Source of the DNA: Begonia masoniana
Lineage: Eukaryota; Streptophyta; Magnoliopsida; Cucurbitales; Begoniaceae
Assembly (NCBI GenBank): GCA_022432975.1
Contig: CM039509.1
Location: 44,922,209-44,986,208 of the forward strand
Direction: 5' to 3'
DNA length: 64,000 bases
Shown: piece by piece, positions 10,417 to 22,850 of the stretch
How the letters are laid out: each line of letters opens with the position of its first letter
Numbering within the stretch: the first letter of the stretch is position 1
Program-made: the position numbers and the translations under genes
Notes under the pieces: model-generated
Seen by the model: the letters and a program-made list of their open reading frames with translations, nothing else
What the model was told of the DNA's origin: nothing
The model's database searches: none

Positions 10417-11110
10417 CCAATGGTAAATATTTACTCCAAGATCCTTGAAAATCCAATATGCATGCTCGGAGCATATCTTCTAAGGTCTGAATGGTTCTCT
10501 CGGATTGTCCATCTGTTTGAGGGTGGAAAGCTGTGCTAAAATTAAGCTGTGTTCTCATAGCCTTGTGCAAACTTTTCCAAAACTTAGATGTAAATCTGGA
10601 GTCTCGGTCTGAAACTATGGTGCTTGGAACACCATGCAGTCTAACAACTTCGTGCACAATACAATTCAACAAGCTGATCCATCGAGTAAGTCACCTTTAT
10701 TGGTAGAAAATGAGCTGATTTGGTTAAACGATCAACTATCACCCAAATTGCATCATGTCCTTTTACTGTCCTAGGTAATCCTGTAACAAAATCCATAGTT
10801 ATTTGTTCCCATTTCCATTCGGGAACTGGTAAAGGTTGTAATGTCCCAGCAGGCCTCTGATGTTCAGCTTTAACTTGCTGGCAGACCAGACATGACTCCA
10901 CATACTCCGCCACACTTCTCTTCATACCTGGCCACCAATAATGTTGCTTGAGTCCTCTGTACATCTTCGTACTACCAGGATGAACAGAAAGTCTGGAGGA
11001 ATGAGCCTCAGATAGGATTTCCTTCCTAAGCTCAATATCAGCCGGAACAAACCATCTATTTCGAAACTTGAGAATTCCATCAGCTGAGCAGTTGAAATCC
11101 GACTTATCAG
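10416..11110 (-). pseudogene. Element F integrase (broken, C-terminus deleted)
   Basis: Read on the minus strand it has the HHCC zinc region ([15 protein letters not shown], then CLVCQQ), core segments DFVTGLPRT and [10 protein letters not shown], then VSDRDSRF and [12 protein letters not shown] with the catalytic Glu. A frameshift separates the two core halves near 10660. After LPLV the frame runs straight into LTR sequence at the deletion join, so the last part of the core, the GPY region and the chromodomain are absent. Confidence 0.88.
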
Positions 11111-12278
11111 TAGAATCTATGCACAACTTATACTTATTACACTCAGTGTCATTCATTTGAACTTCCTTTATTTTCTCCAAAATAGTTGGCCTCAAAGTTA
11201 TGGCCGAAAGTATGGCTGACACGCTAGACACAGCTTCCAGGTTAAATCTTTAGAATTCTATCTCTAAAGCTATCGGTATGTCTAGAGTCAAAGCAGAAAC
11301 TAAAGGGGTCACTCTGCTCAAAGCATCGGCCACGACATTTGCTTTGCCGGGATGGTATTTAATCTCAAAATCATAGTCTTTTACAAATTCCAACCATCGA
11401 CGTTGCCTCATGTTCAGTTCCTTCTGTGTGAAGATATACTTCAGGCTCTTATGATCTGAAAATATCTCACAAGATTGTCCATACAAGTAATGTCTCTAAA
11501 TCTTAAGTGCAAATACAACTGCAGCTAATTCTAAGTTATGGGTAGGGTAGTTCTTCTCATGTGTTTTCAGCTGTCTAGAGGCATAAGCTATTACTTTACC
11601 ATTCTGCATTAACACACAACCAAGACCAATTTTGGAAGCATCACAATAAATACTAAATTTACCATTTTCAGCTGGAAGGGTTAAAATTGGAGCATTGGTT
11701 AGTTTCTGTTTCAAGGTCATGAAACTATGTTCACATTCATCAGTTCATATATACTTCACATTTTTCCTGGTTAACTTAGTAAGGGGTGTAGCGATCTTTG
11801 AAAATCCTTCAATGAACTTTCTATAATATCCTGCTAGACCAAGAAAACTCCTGATATCTGTAGCATTCTTCGGTTGAGGCCATTCCTTAACCGCTCGAAC
11901 TTTGGCTGGATCGACAGATATTTCATCTCCAGAGATCACGTGACCAAGAAAGTGAACTCTGTCCAACCAAAACTCACACTTGGAAAACTTAGCATAAAGC
12001 TGGTGCTGTCTAAGTACTCCTAACACCAAACTCAAATGCCTTGCATGCTCATCCTTAGTTCTAGAATAGATCAGAATGTCGTCTATGAACACTATGACAA
12101 ACTTGTCCAAATACTCGTGAAACACCCTATTCATGAGATCCATGAAGGCTGCTGGTGCATTTGTTAAACCAAAAGACATAACCAAAAACTCATAATGTCC
12201 ATACCTTGTGCGAAAGGCAGTCTTTGGGATATCTTCAGATTTAACCTTCAACTGGTAATAACCGAACCTAAGGTCAAT
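11111..12278 (-). pseudogene. Element F RT (C-terminal part) and RNase H (broken)
   Basis: Minus-strand reading gives the RT active site FIDD (complement near 12078-12089), the FLGHVIS and [12 protein letters not shown] segments, then RNase H with [10 protein letters not shown] and [13 protein letters not shown]. Stops or frame breaks lie near 11240, 11490 and 11740. The RT continues beyond the solo LTR G, which separates it from its N-terminal part at 13854. Confidence 0.9.
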
Positions 12279-13853
12279 TGTTGCGAAAAATCGTGATACG
12301 CAAGTGCACGTGTCGCAAAAGTAATAAAGTGTATATAAGAACGAGTGTCGATCCCACGAGGAATAATTATGTTAAATATTGAATATCTAAATTTCAGTTT
12401 AATTTGAAAAGAAATAATAAGTTGATGATTTAAGATTTTAAACTAAAATAATTCAAATAAAAGAAATTTAACAATTTAAATAATAGAATTAAATATAAAA
12501 GAGTAAGATTATATGATGAGAAAATCCAGGGTTCCGATTTCACTTAACTACTCCTATTTATTAAACCTAATTCAAGTGATTAATTCCTATTTATTCGTGT
12601 TGATGGCAATTTCACAAAAATATTCATCAATCTCTCTCGAGCAAAGACAAACTTATTCAATTAACGAATTATCACCTCTCGGTCTCTAATCCTGAGAATT
12701 AATTGAACACATTAAGAACAAGAAATTATATTACCACTCAAACGCCCTAACTATCTCTAGACTAGGATCCTTTTTAAGGCAATTTAATCAGTGCACGGTT
12801 AAATTCTCCGCTCTCGCATCCCGAATTAACCCTAAAGTACTTAGTTTTGGTGATCAAGCAAACCTAAGTATTACGTTCAGAATAAATTACTCAACACAGA
12901 AAATGAACAGAAATTAATAACCTGAATTAAGAAAAATAAATAATCATAGTAAAGTTACGTCGAAACCCTAGAACGAGAAGTTTAGTTCATGCTAAAAGAT
13001 AAATAAACAATAATAATATTAAAGAGTTGCATAATCAAATATTAGAAATAAAAATAATAGAAATAAAAAGAAAAGAAAAATTAATAGAAATTTCTTCTCT
13101 TCGTTGCTGCTCGCCATTGCAGAAGACTCTCTCGCCAGAATTCGCCCAACGCCGAAGACCGAAAGCCGATCGCTCCTTGCCAGAATCGCCGGAAATCGCT
13201 TCTCCAGAATCGCCGAATCCGTAGAATCTCCAGTCGCTGCTCGCTCTTGGTCTCCCTTAATCGCTGTTCTCAAAATCGCAGCCTCGCTGAATGCTTCTCT
13301 GCCGCGCTCCGATGTCGAAGCTCTCCAAATCGTAGACTCCCTTTGCTCTGTGGAGAAATCGCCCACTCTCGCGCCCTCTGTTTCTTGCTTTTTTTTAATT
13401 TCTTTTCTTTGATAGATCAATGGATGAGATTTTTTTATTTCCTTCGATTGACGGTTCAGCTTAGAAGAGGTTAACTTTCCAAACTTGTAAGCGATTAATT
13501 GCCTATTGATTCACTTTCCAAATTATCAGGAAATCGATCGCTGCTTGATGTGCTGCCTTTAGGTTTTATTCTTCTTTCTCTTTAGTTCAGATCCACGGCT
13601 TGATTCTTTCCTTCCTCAAGTTGACGGCCAAGATTGAATTAATTGCTCTTTCCAAATTTGAATTCATGTGGCGATCGTTGCTTTTCTGTCAATCAATTGC
13701 CTGGAATGAGTGATCAATTGGCATGTTCCCTGTTTTAAATACGTTTTCTGCGCACTTAAACAGAACTCATCAAATATTTTCACACACTTGAGAATAAACT
13801 TATCAAATCAAGTGTAAAAAGTATAAATAAGTGTGTAAAATACACACTTATCA
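12279..13853 (-). mobile_element. G: Athila-type solo LTR in element F
   Basis: A 1575-bp unit that on the minus strand begins TGATAAGTGTG and ends CGCAACA, matching the termini of the Athila element C. A perfect 5-bp duplication TCAAT flanks it (12274-12278 and 13854-13858), and removing it restores RT sequence as in element E (55812). It lacks internal sequence, so it is a solo LTR left by recombination. Open frames at 13019-13474 lie within it and are not genes. Confidence 0.93.
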
Positions 13854-14385
13854 TCAATCTTAGAGAAAACTCTTGCACCCCTAAGCTGGTCAAATAAGTC
13901 ATCAATTCTCGGCAAAGGGTATTTGTTTTTGACAGTTAACTTATTCAATTCTCTATAATCAATGCACATACGCATTGATCCATCTTTCTTCTTGACAAAA
14001 AGGACAGGTGCGCCCCACGGTGAAAAGCTTGGGCGTATGAACCCTTTCTCCAATAGATCCTCCAATTGTTTCTTTAATTCCTTAAGTTCAGTTGGAGCTA
14101 ATCTATATGGATTTTTAGACACAGGCTCGGCTCCGGGGTAAATATCTACAACAAATTCAATTTTCCTATCTGGTGGCAAACCAAGAAGGTCATCTAAAAA
14201 CACTTCGGGGAAGTCTTGGACGATTAAGACATTCTGAGGATTTGCTTTTTCCACAAGCTGTGTGTCTAGAACGCAAGCTAAGAAGCACAAATACTCTCCA
14301 CACAGGGAAGGTCTAGTGTTAATAGAAGTCATTACAGACATTTCCTTACTCTTCTTTGAAGCTTGGAAGGTATGTTTCAACCTAC
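13854..14385 (-). pseudogene. Element F RT, N-terminal part
   Basis: On the minus strand this reads FPEVFLDDL, the [17 protein letters not shown] block, [11 protein letters not shown] and ARVFSKID, then breaks at the G insertion. The equivalent uninterrupted stretch is 55815-56345 in element E. A one-base deletion in a C run near 14385 puts it out of frame with gag-protease. Confidence 0.9.
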
Positions 14386-15853
14386 CAGGGGGTGAAAGCT
14401 AACTACTCCAGTTCTACAATCAATTGTGGCGTGATGTTTAAACAACCAGTCCATTTCTAGGATTACATCAAATCCTATTATATCTATGATTATATGATCA
14501 GCAGGTAGACTTACGTTCCCTACTAACACCTTACTGTCAAGCATCACCTGGTTAGAGTGCATGCGCTCACTAGAAGGTAATGATACGCTAAACATATGTT
14601 CAGAAGGAGCAAATCGTACATCTAGCTTATCAGCAAAAGCAGAGGCTATAAAAGAATGTGTTGCACCCGAATCTATCAAAGTAAAAGCAGGTACAGAGTT
14701 GATCAATATAGTACCTGACACCACAGCAGGCTGGTCCTCTTCTCCTGACTCTACCATGGAAAATATTCTCGGCTTTATCCTAGCAGGGCCACTCTTCGAC
14801 GTTGGGCAATCTCTAACAGTGTGTCCCGGCTTGTTACAGTTAAAGAATCGAAGGACTCTGGGCTTAGTGCAGTCTTTGAATGAGTGTCCAACCTCCTCAC
14901 AGTTGAAACACCTTCTAAAAGTCCACCTACATTCCCCCGGGTTATTCTTCAAACATGTTGGACATTGGGGAAAATTCTTGACATTCTGCACTTTCCTTCC
15001 TGCTCCCTGGCTATTTTGGCCTTCACTTGGCCTCTTCGTTCCACTTTGTTGGGGTGGCTGGTTAAACCTTTGCGGGGTCTCCTTTGGTCCAGCACACTTC
15101 CCTTCAGCCTCTTCCACTTCCAGAGCAGTGGACACCACCTCACTTAATGTCAAACCTTTAATACCACAAAATTTAACTCCTCGGTAAATTTCTGGCTTCA
15201 GCCCTATGCACAAATTTGAACACCTTATCCTCATCCTTGTGAGCAAAGTGTCCAGCAAATATGGACAGGGACTTAAACTGCCTACTATACTCGGCCACGG
15301 ACCCTGTCTGCCTCAAGTTCAGGAACTCCAATTTCTTCGCGGTCTGGACAGTACTGTTAAAATACTTCCCATAGAAAATGTCCTTGAATTGCGACCAAGG
15401 CATCGTCAAAACATCTGTGGTGGTCTCTATTGTTTCCCACCAGAGTTGAGCTTCACCAGCTAAATGAAAGGTTGCCAACGTGACTTTTTCTCCTTCTCCA
15501 ATGTTGGCACACCTAAACATGCTTTCAATCTTTCTAAGCCATCCTTCAGCAATAACTGGATCAGTTGACTGTCCATCAAATGTGGGTGGTCTTAGCCTCC
15601 TGAACCTATCTCCAGAATGTTCACCACTAGAACCCGAGTTGGCACTTCCTTGTGCTTCTCGGTTCAACAACACACCTAACTGGTCAGACTGTTGACGCAC
15701 TATATCAGTCTGTTGACGCATCAATTTTGTCAGCTGTCTGATTACACTAGAGTCCTCCTCACGTCTTGGACTTGGTATCTCTCTTGGTATCCTCGGCCTT
15801 CCTGGTCGTCTAGCCATTTTGTTAAATTCCTGAATAAAGTTAAATATGTTCAT
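14386..15853 (-). pseudogene. Element F gag-protease (broken)
   Basis: Minus-strand start MARRPGRPR lies near 15817, with an in-frame upstream Met at 15853. The capsid includes an AQLWWETIE segment. Three zinc knuckles follow: CPTC...PGEC, CFNC...GHSFKDC, and a third whose first Cys is changed to Phe (FFNC...GHTVRDC). The protease has IDSGATHSF. An extra base near 15206 splits the capsid frame. Gene order and spacing match element E. Confidence 0.9.
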
Positions 15854-15957
15854 AAATACCTAATAGCTAAGGTTAATGTAAACACTTACAGTTGTTGGAG
15901 AACTTCCATGCAACGATTGGCACTGATGAGTAATCTTTTGAACGGTTTAACTGAATG

Positions 15958-15970
15958 TCTCTGATACCAC
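15958..15970 (-). other. Primer binding site of element F (tRNA-iMet type)
   Basis: The minus strand reads tggtatcagaga just inside the LTR end, matching the initiator-Met tRNA end over 11 bases. Confidence 0.8.
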
Positions 15971-15972
15971 AC

Positions 15973-18177
15973 TGTAACTCCCCGAGTAATCTGAACCCGG
16001 TTCGTCACACAATGCCCGTATATGACTAAAATTTCTACTATATTTTTTTTAAAATAAACTTGCAGCGGAAATCATTTGAAATGTTAAGGAATAATCGGTC
16101 AAAGAAATAGAAGTTTGAATCGTGAAAACACTTTAAAAGTTGCAGAAGTCAAACGTATCCGCCGATGAGCAAAGTCAACGGAAGAAACAGAAAACAACCA
16201 AAATAGAAGACTCCTGCCGATGACGTCAGCCGAATGGAAAACAAAGGACATCTCTCGGTAGACTGTATCTACTGGTGACTAAACGACAAAATACACTCTA
16301 CATCTTCCGATGACGTCAGCCAGATGACTTCCTTCATCCAATCGACTTTGTTCTACACGCACCGATGACTAAACGACAAAAGTCCTCCTACATCTACCGA
16401 TGACGTCAGTACGCATCTGCCGATGGATTTAACAACAAAACCCCTCAGTGCCCTTCTTCCGATAGGGTAAATTGAATATACCGATTACTAAACGACAAAG
16501 CATAATACCCACTCATACCGGTAGGGCAAATTCTACATCATCCGATAGAATAAATCTCATGTACCGATGACATTACTAAAGACATCTTCCGATGGCTTTA
16601 CTGAAGACATCTTCCGATAGAATTAACCTACATCATCCGATGACTTTTCTTAAGGCATCTTCCGATAGACAACAACACAACTTCCTCCGATAGAAAACAA
16701 TAAACTTCTACACACATCCACCGATAACTTTTACCAAAACATCATCCGATAGATAAATTATTCGACTCCTACCGATGGACAAAACAACATGGCAGTAGAC
16801 TTTACTATAAATCAAGAAAGTCCCGACTATCAAAAGGACTTAGGCATTTTACCAAAAACCATTCAGAGGCAGTTTAAATCATTGCATTGCTCAAATTCAG
16901 TAAAAACAACATTATAAAATCCAACAGAACACTAATGTCAGGAAATCTCCAAAACTAATTCAAAAGGTTGCTACCACTACTGTCATGAAAACTCAATGTA
17001 CTCAGATTGAATCATTATCAACTAGACCTTCACGACTGCTGACACCAATTAACCCGCCACATCAGTTTACCAGACCGAAGCATGAATGTACCCCTCCAGC
17101 CCCATCTACTCATCTGTGCACACGGGAAATTCACCTGCAGTAATCTCTTCACCTACATCACAAAACTCATCTATTAGCCTAATGCTAAGCAAGTAAAGCA
17201 AGAAATGAAATGTGTACTGAAATGTAAATCCTAAATATGCAGTTTCTACTTTCATTCCTCAGTTATGTTGCATTCGTTCACTGGTCTGATGATCCCTGAT
17301 ACAATGGGAGGTGGATCAGTTTTCCCAGGCTATGAATCCATATATTCAATTAAGGGGCGGATTAATTCCCTTAACAGCTGATTTGATCCCTGATACAATG
17401 GGAGGTGGATCAGTTTTCCCAGGGTATGAATCCGTATGTTCGATTAAGGGGCGGATTAATTCTCTTAAAAGTATACTGTTACAATCTGTTCACATCTCAC
17501 CATGCTACTTCATGTAAATTCATTTTCGTTTTCTTTCAAAATATGATGCATGGTAACTGAAAAGAAACATTCATTCATGCACACACAAATCCTACTGTTT
17601 TGTGATGTAGGCCCGAAGGCACATACAAACTTTACTTACCTGGTCTCCTGGAAAAACTTGGTTGCAAGCTACTTGCGGTATTACTCAAACCTAAAACCAT
17701 AGACAGAACATACATTAGATTTCCTCTAATCTTCATTCTAAACCACTAGAAATCTAAGGGAAGCTGTTTTGGGAACTCTAGTCATTGAGCATTCCCGATT
17801 TCAACTTAAACCGAAACCACCACTCGCTTACCGCCTTCTCAAAACCTCATATATCATCCTTCCTATCAACGACAGATACAATGTAACAAGAAATAGAAGT
17901 AAAACTCACCGAGTTTCGGAGGAAATCGCTGGAGGAAGTCGAAGGGGGGTCTCCTATCGCGCTCTGCTAAGCTGAGGAGCTGAGAATGGAGGGGAAATGA
18001 AATAAACAGTGGCAGCTACTTCATTAATAGTTTCCTTAAATACGTTAACCTTTATTACTATCAGATTACCATACTGCCCTCCCTTAGTCATACATTAACC
18101 TAGTCATTAATCCTCCATAAAAATAATGTCTCACGATTTGATTAAATAATTAGATTGTGATTAAACCGGGTGCTACA
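15973..18177 (-). repeat. Element F 5' LTR
   Basis: A complete 2205-bp LTR beginning TGTAACTCCC and ending GGTGCTACA on the plus strand. It has the CCGAT/TGACGTCA array (about 16210-16790) and two tandem copies of a roughly 90-bp unit around 17290-17470, each with ttaaggggcggattaat. It also has the conserved block gatgtaggcccgaaggcac (about 17604) shared by all LTRs of this type here. Confidence 0.92.
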
Positions 18178-18182
18178 TAGCT

Positions 18183-18683
18183 GCTATCAAACAACGGATA
18201 AAAATTGCTCAGAGTCGACAGAAGAGTTATGCGGACAATAGAAGAAGGGACTTAGAGTTTGCCGAAGGCGATGAAGTATTCCTGAAGGTGTCGCCTTTTA
18301 AGGGCGTAATGAGATTCGGTAAGAAAGGAAAGCTCATCCCACGGTTCATTGGCCCTTTTTCCATCCTGAAGCGTGTGGGAAACATGGCTTATAAACTCTA
18401 GTTGCCAGCATCGATGGATGGGGTCCACAATGTCTTCCATGTTTCGATGCTGAGAAAATGTGTACGAGATCCAACTCAGATCGTGAAACAGGTGGACTTT
18501 GATATCATGCCGACACTGACGTATGAAGAAAGGCCCATACAGATATTGGATATGTCACTCAAAGTATTGCGAAACAAGGTGGTTCCACTGGTAAAAGTGT
18601 TATGGCGCAACCACAATGTGGAGGAAGCCACATGGGAAAGACAAGCGGATGTCAGGGCCCAGTATCCAGAGCTATTCGCTTAG
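18183..18683 (+). pseudogene. Element A integrase C-terminus and chromodomain
   Basis: This is the continuation of A's integrase after element F. It contains the linker AQSRQKSYAD, the GDEVFLKVSPF and GPF segments (GPY/F module), VFHVSMLRKC, and a C-terminal chromodomain-like stretch with VPLVKVLWRNHNVEEATWE near 18580-18640. A TAG near 18399 replaces a Gln codon. Chromodomains of this class bind modified histone H3 and direct integration to heterochromatin in studied chromoviruses, which fits the nested context. That function is family knowledge, not shown here. Confidence 0.9.
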
Positions 18684-18710
18684 GCAAATTTTGGGGACAA
18701 AATTTCTGTT

Positions 18711-18723
18711 AAGGTGGGTGGAA
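18711..18723 (+). other. Polypurine tract of element A
   Basis: aaggtgggtggaa lies directly before the 3' LTR start, the expected plus-strand primer position. Confidence 0.85.
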
Positions 18724-21502
18724 TGTAACACCCGGCATTTTTGCCATGTAATAATCCGTTTAATTATTGTATGGATTTAAATTGCCATCAATACAATAAC
18801 TATTTTGTTGTGAAGTTTTGGAGCATGTAGTGTGGGGTGAACCAAACCGATTTGTAACCAAACTAACGCTAAGTTTAAAATGCATGGAAGGGCAAATTGG
18901 GGAGAAATTAAGGTTGGTGGGAGATAGTCAATGGATAGCTGACACATGGCAGCTTGTTGAGAAAGTTAAGTTCTTCCTCCCACGCGAGATCCTCTTCACT
19001 TCTCTGCTCTGCTCTCTCTCCATTCTCTTCTCGGTATTCTCTCTTCCAGTCGACAAGCAACCATCAAAGATTTACTTTGATCTCCTCAGATTTTCTTCTA
19101 CTCCTCCGCTAAGGTAAACATCTACTAATGCTAACAAGTTTGGACAAGTTTAATGTGGGTTTTTCCCGAAGTTTAGGGTTATGGTATTTTGTGAAAAACT
19201 CACTGTCTTTGGATGAAAACACACTGGTTTGTTTTCTAAGGGTTTGAATGAGTTTGGAACAGACTCTTCTGACTTATTTGTTAGCATTTGCAGCTTGTTT
19301 ATTTTCTGAACGTACATGTACAGGTTAGAACATTTTTGAGACTTTCCGGCTAACTGCATCGCGGATAACACGTAAGTTCAGAACCGTAGGTTGGCCCTTA
19401 AGGCCCTACATCACGGAGGTACTAGGTTTCCTGTTCTGTCGGGTTGTTTTGGGTAGAAAGGTTATAGTCTATGTTCTGAAATGTCTGGCTTCGATTCACT
19501 TTCTGTTGTCTTATTTCTGCTGTCTGTCTGTTTAGGTTCAAGCACCGTTCATGCATACACGTTTTCTCTGAAAGACATGCAAATGTTTTCTGTACACTGT
19601 TTGAAACTAAACAAGATAAAATCCGACTGAAATGTACCAGGTTAAGTGCGAGACGGGGACTGGCCCCAGAACTGTTTACTGTTTATCGTTTACTGTACTG
19701 TATCCCTGAATGTGCCTGATAGTGCACCCTCCCCCTCCCCCACTGTTTGCCAGTTCCCCTATAAGCTCCACTTAATTCTACTGCCACTGTAACTTAATGC
19801 TCTGTACTGTCACCGTATTTCTGAAAAAAAAACTGCATGCATAGAATTTTGCATCACTGCATTCTGATTATGTCCTTACTGAGCTTTAGGCTCATAGATG
19901 AACTCTCTGATGTAGGTACTGAACCCGAAAATGAGGACTTTGTGCCTCAGTCTGATGATTAGTTGCTGGTGGATCGAGCTCATGGGGGTTTGGTTGCTGC
20001 AGCCAGACATGATTTCTATTCAGAGGTTTCTGTAAAGTTTTTCTGAAATCCTGATTTTTGTGTTAAAAACTCTGTAGAAAACTCATCTTTTGGTAAATTC
20101 TGTAATTATATGTTAAGTCATGTACTGTCCCTCAGATTTTGAAACAATGTACAACTTCTGATGTTTCAGTTTTAGAAACCACTGTATTTGACAGTTAAGT
20201 TTATATTCTAAAGTATTCTAAAATTTGTTTGGAATGTTTCTACTAATTCATGCATGGATGAATTCTGGTTTTGGAACTATCCATGTAATTTATTTCCTTG
20301 AATCTATCGATTTTAAAGTATGTCTTATCGATCCTCAGATTTTGAAATACTGTATAGTTTCTGAGTCAAAGCTTTAAAACTGCTGTATTTGACAGTTGAA
20401 CTCATGCTCTGAATGTTCTGAAATGTTTTAGAATACTCTTCTGTTTTAAGAATTGCATGGATGATCTTGAATTTTAGAGTTATCCATGTAGTCTGATTTT
20501 CCTTAATCTTTCAGTTGAAATCTGTCATCTGCAAAGTGTGTTTCGTAAACTTTGTTTTTAAATCGGGCTTTGAAGGTCTGCCCTCTTTTGTGAGATTTTC
20601 TGTTGGTATGTCTTCCTGTCAAAAGTTGCTAAATTCCTGCCCCTTTTAAATTGTATCTTCCGGTCATGTTCACTGCTGTTTTTTAAAACTATATCCACCG
20701 GTGATCACTGTGCATCTTTTGTCGTATCTGAGTCCACAGCCAGCTTAAGTCTTCCGCCCAGTTTATTCCCAGTTCTGTCTGTATCTTCCGGTTGACGTCA
20801 CCCATCCTCTGGCTGACGTCATCTATTTTGTCTTATTCGACATCTTCCGCCCAGTCTATTTACAGTTTTTGCCTACATCCACCGGTGACGTCATCCATCT
20901 TCCGGCTGACATCATCATCTCACCCGGCTTCGTCTGTTGTCATTACCTCTTCCGATGACGTCATCCACTGATTACTCCTCCGATTCAGTTTAAAACTGCA
21001 TCTTCCGGCTGACGTCACCACCTCTTCCGAGCAGTTTTACTCAGCCTCTTCCGCTGAACCCTGTTCATTTTTGTCGTATCTGAATTCACCGCTGCTCCTT
21101 TAAACTAAGTCTTCCGTCAGTTATTCACCCTAGCTCTTCTGCCCATTTTCCTGTTTTATTCTGCTGACTTATTGTCATCGTCTGTCTCTGTTTTCTGTTC
21201 TTTCCAGCCCCTTCTGTTATTTACTTATGAAACCTCAGCTCTGAATTAGTTTCCGCTTCTCTTTATCTGAGATTCTGTATTCTGAATTCTTTCTGCCATG
21301 CATCCTGCAATCTGATTTCAATAGGTTTCTGCCTTCTGTTCCTGTTTTCATGTTTTCCGGCCTTCAGTTCCCGTAAGGGTTTTCTTCCTGTGTGTGATGT
21401 TTTAAATGTCAAAAAAAAAATAGTCACCGTTTTCCGTCCACTATTCCGGAGTGATGGCTCCGATCTCAGACCCCGATCGGGTTCCGGTCCCGGGCCGTCA
21501 CA
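18724..21502 (+). repeat. Element A 3' LTR
   Basis: A 2779-bp LTR uninterrupted by Cassandra, so it gives the empty site for that insertion (19970-19985). It retains five perfect TGACGTCA motifs at 20793, 20814, 20886, 20956 and 21010. The open frame at 18818-19117 is LTR sequence. Confidence 0.94.
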
Positions 21503-21570
21503 CCATCAATTGTTAGCCTAGCTTGGGTTGCTAGGTTAACTCTTACCTCTTTCCCTCGCCTTTCTCTCTG
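21503..21570. other. Right part of element A target locus
   Basis: This begins with the right copy of CCATC and continues the sequence broken at 842. It runs to about 21570, where Athila gag similarity of remnant B begins abruptly. I recognise no feature in it. Confidence 0.45.
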
Positions 21571-22850
21571 ATACGTGGGAATATTTATGCAAGAAATTCC
21601 TTTCCAAATTCTTTCCATTCGAGAAGACAGCTAGACTTCGCAATGATATAATTAATTTTACTCAGTTGATGGGGATACATTATATGAGGCATGGGCTCAT
21701 TTTAAGGAGATGTTGAGAAAGTGTCTCAATCATGGTCTACCGATGTGGATGCATATTCAAACTTTTTATATGGGATTATCAGTTTCTACTAAGACTCTGG
21801 TTAATGCAGCAGCAGGTGGAGCTTTAATGAGAAAAACGGAAGACGCCGCTTATGAATTACTAGAGGAATTAGCACTTAACAATGACCAGTGTCCAGTGGA
21901 GCGATCGATTATGAGGCGCACATCGGGTACTCCAGAACTCGAGGCTATGAAAGCTCTAACTCTACAGGTTGCATCATTGACTAAGCAATTACAGGAATCT
22001 CATTTGACAGCAAGTGTTGGGAAAATATCGAAAGTTAATTGTCAATGGTGTCAAGGGCCGCATTTGAGTGAAGAATGTCAAGAGGGTAATCCTATGTCGA
22101 GTGCAACAGCAGAGCAAGCCAACTATATGTGCAACTTCAATCGTCAAGGAAATCCAAATTCTAATACTTACAATCCAGGTTGGCGTCAGCACCCAAATTT
22201 TTCATGGAGGAATTCTCAAAATGCTATGCAGCCACCTCAAGCATCTCAACCCGGTCCATCTCAACAAGTTGACAAGAAAAATGATCTTGAATCAGTCCTT
22301 ATGGAGTTTATGAATGAGACTTGTACTGCGATGCAAAATCAATCAGCCCAAATTCGCAGTCTGGAAAATCAACTTGGTCAATTCGCAAGCATCAATAATG
22401 GGAGACCTCAAGGCTCATTACCAAGTAACACATAGGTGAATCCAACAAATCATTGTCATGCCATCACCACTCGAAAGGGAACAGTTATTGAACCTGTGCA
22501 CAAAGAGAAAAATATGCCTACAGTGGTCAGTAAGGAGTCCAGTGCAGAAACAGTTCAAAAGTCATCACCAGTTCAGCCATCACTTCCAGTGCCGTTTCCA
22601 CAACGATTGAAAAATGTGAAGCTCGACAAACAATTTTCTCAATTCCTTGATGTCTTCAAGAAGCTCCACATTAATATTCCGTTTGCCGAGGCGCTAGAAC
22701 AAATGCCGAGCTATGCTAAATTTATGAAGGATATTCTTTCCCACAAGCGCAAAATAGAGGAGTGTGGTATTATAGCTCTTATATAAGAATGCAGTGCTAT
22801 TATTCAGAAAAAGCTACCTCAAAAATTAAAAGACCCAGGGAGTTTTACTG
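21571..22850 (+). pseudogene. Remnant B gag, 5'-truncated
   Basis: It contains the C-terminal half of an Athila Gag: the capsid tail (MLRKCLNHGLP region at 21710), a single zinc knuckle CQWCQGPH...EEC near 22040, an Asn/Gln-rich segment, and the FPQRLKNVKLDKQF segment leading to protease. In-frame stops lie at 22433 (TAG where C has GAG) and 22784 (TAA). The frame is otherwise continuous with the protease. Confidence 0.88.

Larger units (their letters stand above)
9192..18177 (-). mobile_element. Element F: Tekay-type retrotransposon, minus strand, internally deleted
   Basis: It is inserted in element A's integrase with a perfect duplication TAGCT (9187-9191 and 18178-18182). In its own direction the order is 5' LTR (15973-18177), Met-type primer site, gag, protease, RT, RNase H, integrase, then a truncated 3' LTR (9192-10416). 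The end of integrase, the chromodomain, the PPT and about 1 kb of the 3' LTR are deleted, with the join at 10415-10416. Solo LTR G splits its RT. The family is the same as element E. Confidence 0.93.
843..21502 (+). mobile_element. Element A: Tekay/Del-type Ty3/gypsy retrotransposon, nested
   Basis: Direct LTRs at 843-5096 and 18724-21502 both begin TGTAACACCC and end GTCACA. They are flanked by a perfect 5-bp duplication CCATC (838-842 and 21503-21507). An initiator-Met-type primer site follows the 5' LTR and a purine tract precedes the 3' LTR. The order gag, protease, RT, RNase H, integrase, chromodomain is that of Ty3/gypsy chromoviruses, and the tRNA-Met primer with this chromodomain fits the Tekay (Del) lineage. 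The element is dead: in-frame stops at 5501, 8032, 8515, 9123 and about 18399, and frameshifts near 6855 and 8550. It is further split by a Cassandra array in the 5' LTR and by element F at 9192-18177. Confidence 0.95.

Noticed and set aside
13019..13474. Overlapping frames on both strands, 100-130 codons
   Set aside because: They fall inside solo LTR G and have no recognisable domain.
14561..15187. 208-codon plus-strand frame, with a similar one at 56524-56907
   Set aside because: Antisense shadow of the gag-protease genes of F and E, which carry all the recognisable motifs on the minus strand.
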